A stretch of DNA of 5,050 nucleotides from an uncultured Clostridia bacterium. GTDB taxonomy: Bacteria; Bacillota; Clostridia; Oscillospirales; Ruminococcaceae. The notes below the pieces were generated by a model, which did not search any database, was not told the DNA's origin, and saw only the letters and a program-made list of their open reading frames with translations. Location: NCBI GenBank assembly GCA_937893735.1, contig CALBGD010000419.1, positions 1-5,050 of the forward strand. The letters run 5' to 3'. Below, piece after piece: positions 1 through 4,604 of the stretch; the first letter of the stretch is position 1, and each line of letters begins with the position of its first letter. The translations under genes were made by a program, and so were the position numbers.

Positions 1-396
1 CTGAACAAGTTCAGTAAAAAGTGTCTCGGGAGTAGTCAGCACGATATCTATATCACCGTTTTTCATCTTCTCAATGATACTGACCTTTTCATCGTTTGTC
101 TTAGTGCTGTTAAGGACATCGCATTTAAGGTTTGCCTTTTCTGCGGATTCAATCTGATTTTTCATCAATGAAAGCAAAGGGCTGATTATCAGTGTGATGC
201 CATTCACCTCGTCCCGCAGAAGCTTCGTACAAACAAAATACACCATACTCTTTCCCCAGCCTGTGCGCTGAACTACGAGCGTCCTTTTGTTTGTCAGGGT
301 AGCCTCTATCGCCTCATACTGCCCCTCCCGAAAGTTTTTTCCGTTTCCGATAAATTCACATAACGCCCTTTCTGCTTTTTCCCTTATATTCGTCAT
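1..396 (-). CDS. RecQ-like superfamily 2 DNA helicase, N-terminal part (runs off the left edge)
   Basis: Reading the minus strand from ATG at 396-394 gives 132 codons with no stop to the window edge. The protein shows the RecQ helicase order: a Q-motif region (FREGQYEAIEATL, residues 22-34), Walker A (QRTGWGKS, 43-50), motif Ia (ISPLLSLMKNQ, 71-81), the RecQ-type LNST segment (95-98) and a TTPETL segment (121-126) matching the RecQ APERL position. These ATP-dependent helicases unwind DNA 3' to 5' in recombination and repair. Walker A has GWGKS where classical RecQ has GGGKS, and it is preceded by QR rather than MP; from memory this form occurs in a divergent RecQ-like group, so I avoid the symbol recQ. 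An AAAGGA ribosome site lies 7 bases before the ATG. The DEAH box and C-terminal domains are outside the window. The helicase assignment is firm; the subfamily is inferred. Confidence 0.9.
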   Translation of the reverse strand, partial: MTNIREKAERALCEFIGNGKNFREGQYEAIEATLTNKRTLVVQRTGWGKSMVYFVCTKLLRDEVNGITLIISPLLSLMKNQIESAEKANLKCDVLNSTKTNDEKVSIIEKMKNGDIDIVLTTPETLFTELVQ

Positions 397-428
397 GCTA
401 AATTCCTTTTTAATCTCTATTGCAAATT

Positions 429-445
429 GGAACAGTTTCTGCTCC
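429..445 (-). other. Leader hairpin at the 5' end of the helicase mRNA
   Basis: In the minus-strand transcript GGAGCAG pairs with CTGTTCC across an AAA loop (seven pairs, one of them G-U). It begins within a few bases of the predicted transcription start. It could stabilise the 5' end or serve as a dyad operator; no T-run follows it, so it is not a terminator. Confidence 0.45.
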
Positions 446-449
446 ATTA

Positions 450-478
450 ATTATAACATTTTTTTATTATATTTGCAA
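450..478 (-). promoter_or_regulatory. Sigma-A promoter of the RecQ-like helicase gene
   Basis: On the minus strand TTGCAA (478-473) is followed after exactly 17 bases by TATAAT (455-450). Transcription should start near 443, about 47 bases before the helicase ATG. The -35 hexamer is part of ATTTGCAA (471-478), whose exact inverted copy TTGCAAAT lies at 420-427 in the leader. Confidence 0.75.
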
Positions 479-485
479 GAGTTTC

Positions 486-752
486 TACCGCCCGGTAAGG
501 AATCAGGCTTCGGTATTTTCCGGGCTTGTACGCTGCGCAAACTGCGGTTCCATAATGCGTCCACGGATAAACAGCAACGCACGTCGTGAAGCTGACGGTT
601 CACAGACTTTCTACTATATGTGCGAATTAAAGGAACGTTCCCGTTTAAAAAACTGTCAGATGTGCAACGTCAACGGAAATGTACTTGACAAGCTTCTCTG
701 CGATGAGATAATAAATTTCAACAAGACGAGTTCAAATGTTGAAAAAAGGCTG
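486..752 (+). pseudogene. Remnant of a large serine recombinase (zinc-ribbon domain only)
   Basis: About 89 codons in one open frame read like the segment of transposon or phage large serine recombinases that follows the catalytic and recombinase domains. FSGLVRCANCGSIMRPR (residue F at 516) is the family's typical zinc beta-ribbon opening. Cysteines at 534-536, 543-545, 621-623 and 654-656 form a CxxC...C...C set, and NGNVLDKLLCDEI matches the stretch after the ribbon. The N-terminal resolvase domain with the catalytic serine is missing: the frame runs upstream directly into the helicase promoter. The C-terminal coiled-coil part is missing too: homology ends where the convergent sigK stop begins (755). 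There is no start codon with a ribosome site, so it should not make a functional protein. The lack of stops suggests loss was by deletion and fairly recent. Family call is by motif recognition. Confidence 0.72.
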
Positions 753-754
753 TA

Positions 755-1471
755 TCACCCCTGCTCAAACCGCTTCCGCAGCTTCTCCAGCGCCTTTTTC
801 TCTATCCGCGAGATATAGCTCCGCGAGATTTTGAGCTGCTTTGCTATCTCACGCTGGGTCATCGCTTCGCAGACATATCCCCTGCCGTCACGTATCCCAT
901 AGCGCTTGCAGATTATCTCCTTTTCGCGGTCGTCAAGCTCTTCCTCAATGTACCTGTACAGCTTCTGCGAATTTATCCTGAGCTCTGTTTCCTCCTCGAT
1001 GTTCACATTGCTTGCCAGTATATCCGCTATCGTCAGCGTATTCCCCTCGCTGTCCGTTTCAAGAGGCTCGTTTATGTAGACCTCGCTCTGCTGGCGCTTT
1101 ATCTTCCGGAAGTGCATTTTTATCTGATTATCTATACACCTTGAAGCATAGGTAGAAAACCTGCTCCCCTTGCTGTAATCAAACGTTTCAGCGGCGCGTA
1201 TAAGCCCGATCGTGCCTATCGAAATAAGGTCGTCAGTATCCTGCTGCCCGCCGCGGGAATTATCCGGATAATTCTTATTTACGATGTACGCTACCAGACG
1301 CAGATTATGCTCTATGAGCTTATTGCGCGCCTCCCTGTCGCCGGCGGCGGCTTTTTCGATGCACTCTTCCTCTTCCTTAGGCGAAAGCTGCTTCGGGAAT
1401 GAACTGCGAGGGTCAAGATGAAGTCCTATGAACAACAGATTCTGCAAAGCGAATTCCAACAGCGTAAGCAT
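755..1471 (-). CDS. sigK: Sporulation sigma factor of the SigK type, with pro-sequence
   Basis: This 238-residue sigma-70 family protein would direct RNA polymerase to late mother-cell sporulation genes. Residues 1-20 are hydrophobic (MLTLLEFALQNLLFIG), like the pro-SigK leader removed at the forespore membrane by SpoIVFB. SFPKQLS (24-30) matches the start of mature SigK (AFPQPLS). Region 2 holds EHNLRLVAYIV (54-64) and DDLISIGTIGLI (80-91); region 2.4 follows (GSRFSTYASRCIDNQIKMHF, 102-121). Region 3 is short, as in SigK and SigE. Region 4 ends in a helix-turn-helix (TQREIAKQLKISRSYISRIE, 205-224). I chose ATG at 1471 because GGAGG lies 8 bases upstream; the in-frame GTG at 1480 touches that site and cannot be the start. 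Compared with B. subtilis SigK from memory, about five extra residues occur before DDLIS and another five before TQREIA. The gene is continuous, with no intervening element. SigE is the main alternative, less likely by the N-terminus. Confidence 0.88.
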   Translation of the reverse strand: MLTLLEFALQNLLFIGLHLDPRSSFPKQLSPKEEEECIEKAAAGDREARNKLIEHNLRLVAYIVNKNYPDNSRGGQQDTDDLISIGTIGLIRAAETFDYSKGSRFSTYASRCIDNQIKMHFRKIKRQQSEVYINEPLETDSEGNTLTIADILASNVNIEEETELRINSQKLYRYIEEELDDREKEIICKRYGIRDGRGYVCEAMTQREIAKQLKISRSYISRIEKKALEKLRKRFEQG

Positions 1472-1479
1472 AAACAGCA

Positions 1480-1484
1480 CCTCC
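1480..1484 (-). promoter_or_regulatory. Ribosome binding site deciding the sigK start
   Basis: GGAGG on the minus strand overlaps an in-frame GTG (1480-1478), excluding it as a start, and is well placed for ATG 1471-1469. Only nine bases separate it from the MITE-like element. Confidence 0.75.
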
Positions 1485-1497
1485 GTAAATTACCTAG

Positions 1498-1520
1498 GGC
1501 AACACCGCATAATTATTGTC
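1498..1520. repeat. Left terminal inverted repeat of the MITE-like element
   Basis: It begins GGCAACACCGCATAATTA. It pairs with 1647-1669, and every difference between the two arms is a transition. Confidence 0.75.
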
Positions 1521-1646
1521 GTGCGATTGCGCAGTCAGATTTTTCGTCAGATTGTACAACGAGGACGACGCAAGGCTGCCGCCTTGCTAGGACGAATTGT
1601 GCAATCTGGCGGAAAATATGCAAGCAAGCGTACGGCAAAGATGTTA

Positions 1647-1669
1647 GGCGGTAATTGTGCGATGTTGCC
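1647..1669. repeat. Right terminal inverted repeat of the MITE-like element
   Basis: Read on the minus strand it begins GGCAACATCGCACAATTA, the counterpart of the left arm at 1498-1520. Confidence 0.75.
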
Positions 1670-1698
1670 CTAGATAAATTCTATTTACCCCGGCTTGT

Positions 1699-1704
1699 AT
1701 TATA
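1699..1704 (-). promoter_or_regulatory. Possible -10 box for sigK beyond the MITE
   Basis: TATAAT on the minus strand is the best promoter element seen upstream of the MITE and could start sigK transcription near 1692. No convincing -35 is present, and a sporulation sigma factor may be used instead. If used, the whole MITE lies in the sigK leader. Confidence 0.3.
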
Positions 1705-1717
1705 TTCACACCGAGGG

Positions 1718-1746
1718 TTGATTTTATTTCAGTTATATGGTATCAT
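1718..1746 (+). promoter_or_regulatory. Sigma-A promoter of the GNAT gene
   Basis: TTGATT (1718-1723), a 17-base spacer and TATCAT (1741-1746) predict a start near 1753, giving a leader of about 15 bases containing only the ribosome site. An upstream in-frame ATG at 1753 would lie at the transcript's first base, which argues against it. Confidence 0.6.
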
Positions 1747-1767
1747 TATTATATGACGGAGGTAAAA

Positions 1768-2310
1768 ATGGAACACACTAAGCTTTATCACAAAAACTCT
1801 CCCATGCCGCGCGAGAAATTCTCGCAGCTATACAAAATCATGGAATACTCTTTCCCGCCGAATGAGCGCGGAAGCGAGAGCCTGCACTACTCTGAGCTGT
1901 CGCGCCCGGAATTCCGCTGCCTTTGCTACGAACCTGACAATATCCCGCTTGCATTTCTGAATTACTACGAGTTCCCCGAAACCGAAACAATATTTGTCGA
2001 GCACTTTGCAGTTTCAGAGGAACTCCGGGGACGCGGCACCGGCTCAGCGATTATGGAGCACCTGAAACTCACGACATCTCCATTTATCATAGTGCTTGAA
2101 GTCGAGCCGCCGGACGGTCCCACCGAGCGCAGGCGAATTGATTTTTACAAGCGGCTGGGATTCCATATGAACGACGGCGAATATTTTCAGCCGGAATTTT
2201 ACGGAAAATCCCCGGCTATCCCGCTGAAGCTGATGACCACGCGTGAACTCGGCGAAAGAGAATTTTCGGAGCTTGCCCGGTTTATACACAAGCGCGTTTA
2301 CAGAAAATAA
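1768..2310 (+). CDS. GNAT family N-acetyltransferase, substrate unknown
   Basis: The 180-residue protein belongs to the GCN5-related acetyltransferases, which move an acetyl group from acetyl-CoA to an amine. Motif A is FVEHFAVSEELRGRGTGSAI (residues 76-95), with the acetyl-CoA pyrophosphate loop R87-x-x-G90-x-G92. Motif B follows with LEVEPP (110-115) and RRRIDFYKRLGF (121-132). The pattern LEVEPP...RRIxFYxRxGF...QP...IPLKLM marks a GNAT group common in Clostridia whose substrate is not known to me. The start at 1768 is set by GGAGG at 1758-1762, five bases upstream. Residues 157-180 form a charged extension past the usual end of the fold. Only 74 bases separate it from the downstream transporter gene and no strong terminator lies between, so co-transcription is likely. 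Confidence 0.88.
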   Translation: MEHTKLYHKNSPMPREKFSQLYKIMEYSFPPNERGSESLHYSELSRPEFRCLCYEPDNIPLAFLNYYEFPETETIFVEHFAVSEELRGRGTGSAIMEHLKLTTSPFIIVLEVEPPDGPTERRRIDFYKRLGFHMNDGEYFQPEFYGKSPAIPLKLMTTRELGEREFSELARFIHKRVYRK

Positions 2311-2346
2311 AACCGGAAAAACATACCGCTGTACATAAAAAATAAT

Positions 2347-2376
2347 CCCGGCAGTTCTGCAAAGAATAATGCCGGG
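2347..2376 (+). promoter_or_regulatory. Hairpin covering the ribosome site of the first TSUP gene
   Basis: CCCGGCA (2347-2353) pairs perfectly with TGCCGGG (2370-2376) across a 16-base loop. The right arm contains the GGG of the ribosome site GGGTGAT (2374-2380). It could lower translation of the transporter or act as a weak attenuator after the GNAT gene; no continuous T-run follows. Confidence 0.5.
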
Positions 2377-2384
2377 TGATTTAT

Positions 2385-2756
2385 TTGAAACGTTTTTTTG
2401 AGGGAGTGCTCTGCGGACTGCTCAACGGATTTTTCGGGAGCGGCGGCGGGGTCGCGGCAGTCCCTATCCTTGAACATGAGCTTCGGAAAAGCTCCGCTGA
2501 AATTCCGCCGGAGGAACTTACACGCCGCGCCCACGCGAATTCCGTTGCCGTGATTTTCGCGCTGAGCCTTACGGCGGCTGCAGCGTACTTTTTCAGCGGC
2601 TCGATAGATTTTTCGGCGGCTTGGCGATATATTCCCGCCGGCGCGGCCGGAGCACTCGCGGGATCTCTGTTTCTGAGGAAAATACGCGCGGCGTGGCTCC
2701 AGAAGCTGTTCGGAGCGCTTATCTGCGCCGCGGCAGTGAGGACCATGCTGACATGA
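2385..2756 (+). CDS. TauE/SafE (TSUP) family membrane protein, N-terminal-half type
   Basis: This is a 123-residue integral membrane protein matching one half of the TauE/SafE family, whose full-length members are about 250 residues with two homologous four-helix halves and export sulfite, sulfoacetate or related organosulfur anions. It opens with the family's glycine-rich first helix (GLLNGFFGSGGGVAAVPIL, residues 11-29). Further hydrophobic stretches lie near 52-70, 80-97 and 105-122. RRAHANSVAV (47-56) fits the conserved segment before the second helix. The start is uncertain: TTG at 2385 has GGGTGAT five bases upstream and gives MKRFFEGVLCG, while GTG at 2376 would add three residues but has no ribosome site and lies inside a hairpin arm. 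Its stop overlaps the next gene's start. Substrate cannot be read from sequence. Confidence 0.82.
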   Translation: MKRFFEGVLCGLLNGFFGSGGGVAAVPILEHELRKSSAEIPPEELTRRAHANSVAVIFALSLTAAAAYFFSGSIDFSAAWRYIPAGAAGALAGSLFLRKIRAAWLQKLFGALICAAAVRTMLT

Positions 2757-3145
2757 TGGGAATTATCGTCGGAGCACTGTCCGGAATAATAGCTTCTATG
2801 GGGCTTGGCGGCGGCTTTGTCCTGCTTATCTGGCTGACGCTTTTTCAGGACGTGCCACAGCGTACTGCACAGGGAATAAACCTGCTGTTTTTTCTGCCCA
2901 TTGCACTCATCTCGATAATACTGCACAGCCGCGCAAAGCTCATAGACAAGAGGCTGGTCATGAGCCTTATCCCCGGCGGTATCATCGGAGCGGTTCTGGG
3001 CACCATCGGCTCTCAGGCGCTCGGAAATGAGCTTCTGCGTAAACTGTATGCCGTATTTCTGCTTGCATTCGGGCTGCGGGAGCTTTTCAGGAAGGCACCT
3101 TCAAAAAAAACAAACACGGATACAAAAAATCCCCGCTCGCAATGA
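2753..3145 (+). CDS. TauE/SafE (TSUP) family membrane protein, C-terminal-half type
   Basis: The 130-residue product is the partner of the preceding half-size protein. It repeats the same design: a glycine-rich first helix (GALSGIIASMGLGGGFVLLI, residues 7-26), then hydrophobic segments near 42-58, 68-88 and 93-111. TAQGINLLFFLP (38-49) and SRAKLIDKR (59-67) match the conserved loop after the second helix. A Lys/Thr/Asn-rich tail (114-130) ends inside the terminator. The open frame extends upstream to 2621, but that part overlaps the previous gene and lacks the family pattern. ATG at 2753 overlaps the upstream TGA as ATGA, with GAGG at 2738-2741, which points to translational coupling. A second ATG follows directly at 2756. 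The two halves probably form one heterodimeric transporter (inference). Confidence 0.83.
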   Translation: MMGIIVGALSGIIASMGLGGGFVLLIWLTLFQDVPQRTAQGINLLFFLPIALISIILHSRAKLIDKRLVMSLIPGGIIGAVLGTIGSQALGNELLRKLYAVFLLAFGLRELFRKAPSKKTNTDTKNPRSQ

Positions 3146-3160
3146 ACGGGGATTTTTTTT
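3124..3160. terminator. Bidirectional rho-independent terminator between convergent genes
   Basis: AAAAAATCCCCG (3124-3135) pairs with CGGGGATTTTTT (3147-3158). Eight Ts (3153-3160) serve the plus-strand transporter operon, and the A-run 3124-3129 becomes the T-run for the minus-strand lipoprotein gene. The transporter stop TGA (3143-3145) lies in the loop region, and the lipoprotein stop is 20 bases from the other side. Confidence 0.92.
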
Positions 3161-3177
3161 ACGATATTAGGGAAATA

Positions 3178-4206
3178 TCAGCCCTCGGCTGTTTCAGCGG
3201 GGAAAGCGATATCTGACGCTTCAGCATTTGCGATGATGTCATACGCGGATTCAACCTCGGCGGAGGTCATTCCAATGCTGTCATAGATGGTGTAATAGCC
3301 AGATTCAGCGCCGAACCATGCGGAATATACTGTGTCGCCAAAAACCTTGGCTGTCAGCTCGACTCCGTTGGAAAGGGTGAGGGTGGTCTCATCATATCCG
3401 CTGATGCCGCTTGCGTCGCCCTCTGAGCTGGACTTTACAAGGGATATCATTTCGTTGGAGTCGTTCTCCTTCGGGAAATCTACCCTGATAATTCCCGGCT
3501 GCGCATAGATGACAAAGTTGGATAATACCGGCTCAAAAGTGATGCCGGATAAAGCAGCCGCAGCCTCAAATGTGTCGCACGGGATCCATGCCGCTTCGCT
3601 TACAGCCTTGCTCTCAGCGTTAACAATGGCGTTGTATGCGCCCTCTGCCTGCTCAGCGGTCATGCCCTCTGCGCGGAAAATCGTGAAGCTGCCGGACTCT
3701 GCGCTGAACCATGCGCTGTAAATCACATCGCCGTCTGCCTTTGCGCTGAGCTCAGCGCCGTTGGAAAGTGTGACGGTGGTTTCAGCGGCAGTCGTATCAA
3801 GACCGCTCATGTCGCCATTATCGCCGCTTGTCTTGATAATGGAGATATCAACTGATCCGTTTTCGTCGGAATAAACGGGATATGTTACCTTGATGGCGCC
3901 GGGCTTCGCGCTTACCCAGTAATTTGAAAATTCCGGCTTGAAGCTGACGCCGGATACCTCCGCACCGCGGTCGAGGTCATCGCCGCAGTCGGTCCACTCG
4001 TCTGACGCAGAGGTTTCACTCTCCGAAGCGGGAGCGCTCTCCTGTGTTGCCGGAGCAGAGGTCTCAGCACCTGCGGAAACTGTGCTTGACGCACTGCTGT
4101 CAGCCGAAGCGCTCTCGCTGCTGGTATTTCCGGAGCAGGCGGTTGCCGCTGCGATCCCTGCGCAGAGAAGTGCGCTGAGTATTATTTTTGTAAGATTCTT
4201 TTTCAT
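3178..4206 (-). CDS. Lipoprotein with two tandem copies of a DUF4367-like domain
   Basis: This 342-residue protein has a lipoprotein signal peptide: KK, a hydrophobic core (residues 8-21) and a lipobox ATAC ending at C24, with Ala rather than Leu at -3. It is presumably anchored to the outer face of the membrane. Residues 25-70 are a Ser/Ala/Glu/Thr-rich spacer. Two homologous domains follow (about 71-197 and 207-330), each starting WxxC (W71/C74 and W207/C210), with shared SGxxFxP, TLSNGxEL, DxxYSAWFxAESG and GMT motifs near the end. The pattern resembles DUF4367-like extracytoplasmic domains of gut Clostridia, usually single; that family name is from memory. The two aligned cysteines might form a disulfide. 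No enzyme motif is visible and I assign no function. ATG at 4206 has AAAGG nine bases upstream. The gene stands alone, divergent from pflB. Confidence 0.85.
   Translation of the reverse strand: MKKNLTKIILSALLCAGIAAATACSGNTSSESASADSSASSTVSAGAETSAPATQESAPASESETSASDEWTDCGDDLDRGAEVSGVSFKPEFSNYWVSAKPGAIKVTYPVYSDENGSVDISIIKTSGDNGDMSGLDTTAAETTVTLSNGAELSAKADGDVIYSAWFSAESGSFTIFRAEGMTAEQAEGAYNAIVNAESKAVSEAAWIPCDTFEAAAALSGITFEPVLSNFVIYAQPGIIRVDFPKENDSNEMISLVKSSSEGDASGISGYDETTLTLSNGVELTAKVFGDTVYSAWFGAESGYYTIYDSIGMTSAEVESAYDIIANAEASDIAFPAETAEG
3217..3996 (-). repeat. Internal domain duplication in the lipoprotein gene
   Basis: Copy 1 (3996 down to about 3610) and copy 2 (3588 down to about 3217) encode homologous domains. 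DNA similarity is still visible, for example CCGTTGGAAAG at both TLSNG sites (plus strand, near 3759 and 3364), but is broken elsewhere, so the duplication is not recent. Confidence 0.75.
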
Positions 4207-4253
4207 ATCTGTCTGCCTTTCGTTTTTATGGTATGGATTTTGTCCGTGATTGA

Positions 4254-4259
4254 ATTATA
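4254..4259 (-). promoter_or_regulatory. -10 box of the lipoprotein gene
   Basis: TATAAT on the minus strand predicts a start near 4247, about 40 bases before the ATG. No good -35 is found at 16-18 bases, so activation may be needed. The 8-base inverted pair TTTTGTCC (4238-4245) and GGACAAAA (4285-4292) flanks this box. Confidence 0.5.
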
Positions 4260-4292
4260 CTACTTTTCTATTGAAAAAGGAAGTGGACAAAA

Positions 4293-4567
4293 CATGACAA
4301 ATTGATTAATAGAACACTAATTATTGTATTCCGTTGATTTATTCAAATATTTGTTAAATTTTTATCAGATTTTTATAAAAAATGATATATCACCTGTGAT
4401 ATATGCTGAGGGTAAAAAAAACATAAATTTAATAAATGTGAATTTTAATTTCAATGCCTAATCTATTTTTGAAGTCAAAATACAACATATAGTGGTTTGG
4501 TATAATTTGCATAACTGTACATACTAAAAAAGAATGATTAATTTTTTATCAAAATCAGAAATTACTC
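4293..4567. other. AT-rich divergent intergenic region upstream of pflB
   Basis: No coding region is seen. It holds the palindrome at 4385-4404, a TTGTTAA segment at 4351-4357 resembling one half of a Rex site, and a TATAAT at 4501-4506 preceded by TGG (extended -10 form) that could be a second, upstream pflB promoter. The remainder is A/T-rich DNA, which may be bent. Confidence 0.5.
4385..4404. promoter_or_regulatory. 20-base palindrome, candidate operator
   Basis: ATATATCAC and GTGATATAT form a perfect 9-base inverted repeat around a 2-base centre. It lies about 180 bases upstream of the pflB promoter and 140 bases upstream of the lipoprotein promoter, so it could serve either. A two-base loop is too small for a good RNA hairpin, which favours a protein-binding site. 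The regulator is not identified. Confidence 0.6.
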
Positions 4568-4596
4568 TTGACTTTATAACGTGTATATGTTATAAT
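4568..4596 (+). promoter_or_regulatory. Near-consensus sigma-A promoter of pflB
   Basis: TTGACT (4568-4573), a 17-base spacer and TATAAT (4591-4596) predict transcription from about 4603, giving a leader of about 143 bases. The spacer and -10 are covered by an inverted repeat, TTATAAC (4574-4580) and GTTATAA (4589-4595), where a bound protein would block polymerase. Confidence 0.85.
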
Positions 4597-4604
4597 GTTG
4601 ACAG

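Larger units (their letters stand above)
1494..1673. mobile_element. MITE-like element with terminal inverted repeats and CTAG at both ends
   Basis: CTAG at 1494-1497 and 1670-1673 flanks a 172-base body that starts GGCAACACCGCA and ends in the near-complement TGCGATGTTGCC. The outer inverted repeats (1498-1520 and 1647-1669) match at 18 of 23 positions. A second inverted pair (1540-1560 and 1596-1616) matches at 17 of 21. The centre is a perfect 7-pair hairpin, GCAAGGC / GCCTTGC with TGCC loop (1570-1587). The two plus-strand open frames crossing it look like no protein. The small size, terminal repeats and lack of a transposase define a MITE. The four-base CTAG may be the target duplication typical of IS5-type elements or part of the palindromic ends; the IS5 link is inference. 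It separates sigK from the GNAT gene. Confidence 0.75.

Noticed and set aside
287..589. Plus-strand open frame crossing the helicase start
   Set aside because: It is antisense to the helicase, and its second half is an out-of-frame reading of the recombinase remnant.
725..775. Terminator after sigK
   Set aside because: On the minus strand a run of six Ts (741-736) follows the stop, but only a weak bulged 4-pair stem can be drawn before it.
1418..1673. Two small plus-strand open frames across the MITE
   Set aside because: They have no family resemblance and no ribosome site, and they run through inverted repeats and antisense sigK sequence.
2298..2926. Minus-strand open frames antisense to the TSUP genes
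   Set aside because: Their products are low-complexity Ala/Ser/Pro/Arg-rich shadows of well-supported membrane proteins.
4351..4368. Rex redox-repressor site upstream of pflB
   Set aside because: TTGTTAA matches one half of the site, but the second half (TATCAG) does not, and it lies over 200 bases upstream of the promoter.
4383..4404. Minus-strand terminator at the 4385-4404 palindrome
   Set aside because: A T-rich stretch follows on the minus strand, but no minus-strand gene lies upstream, the stem is AT-rich and the loop is only two bases.
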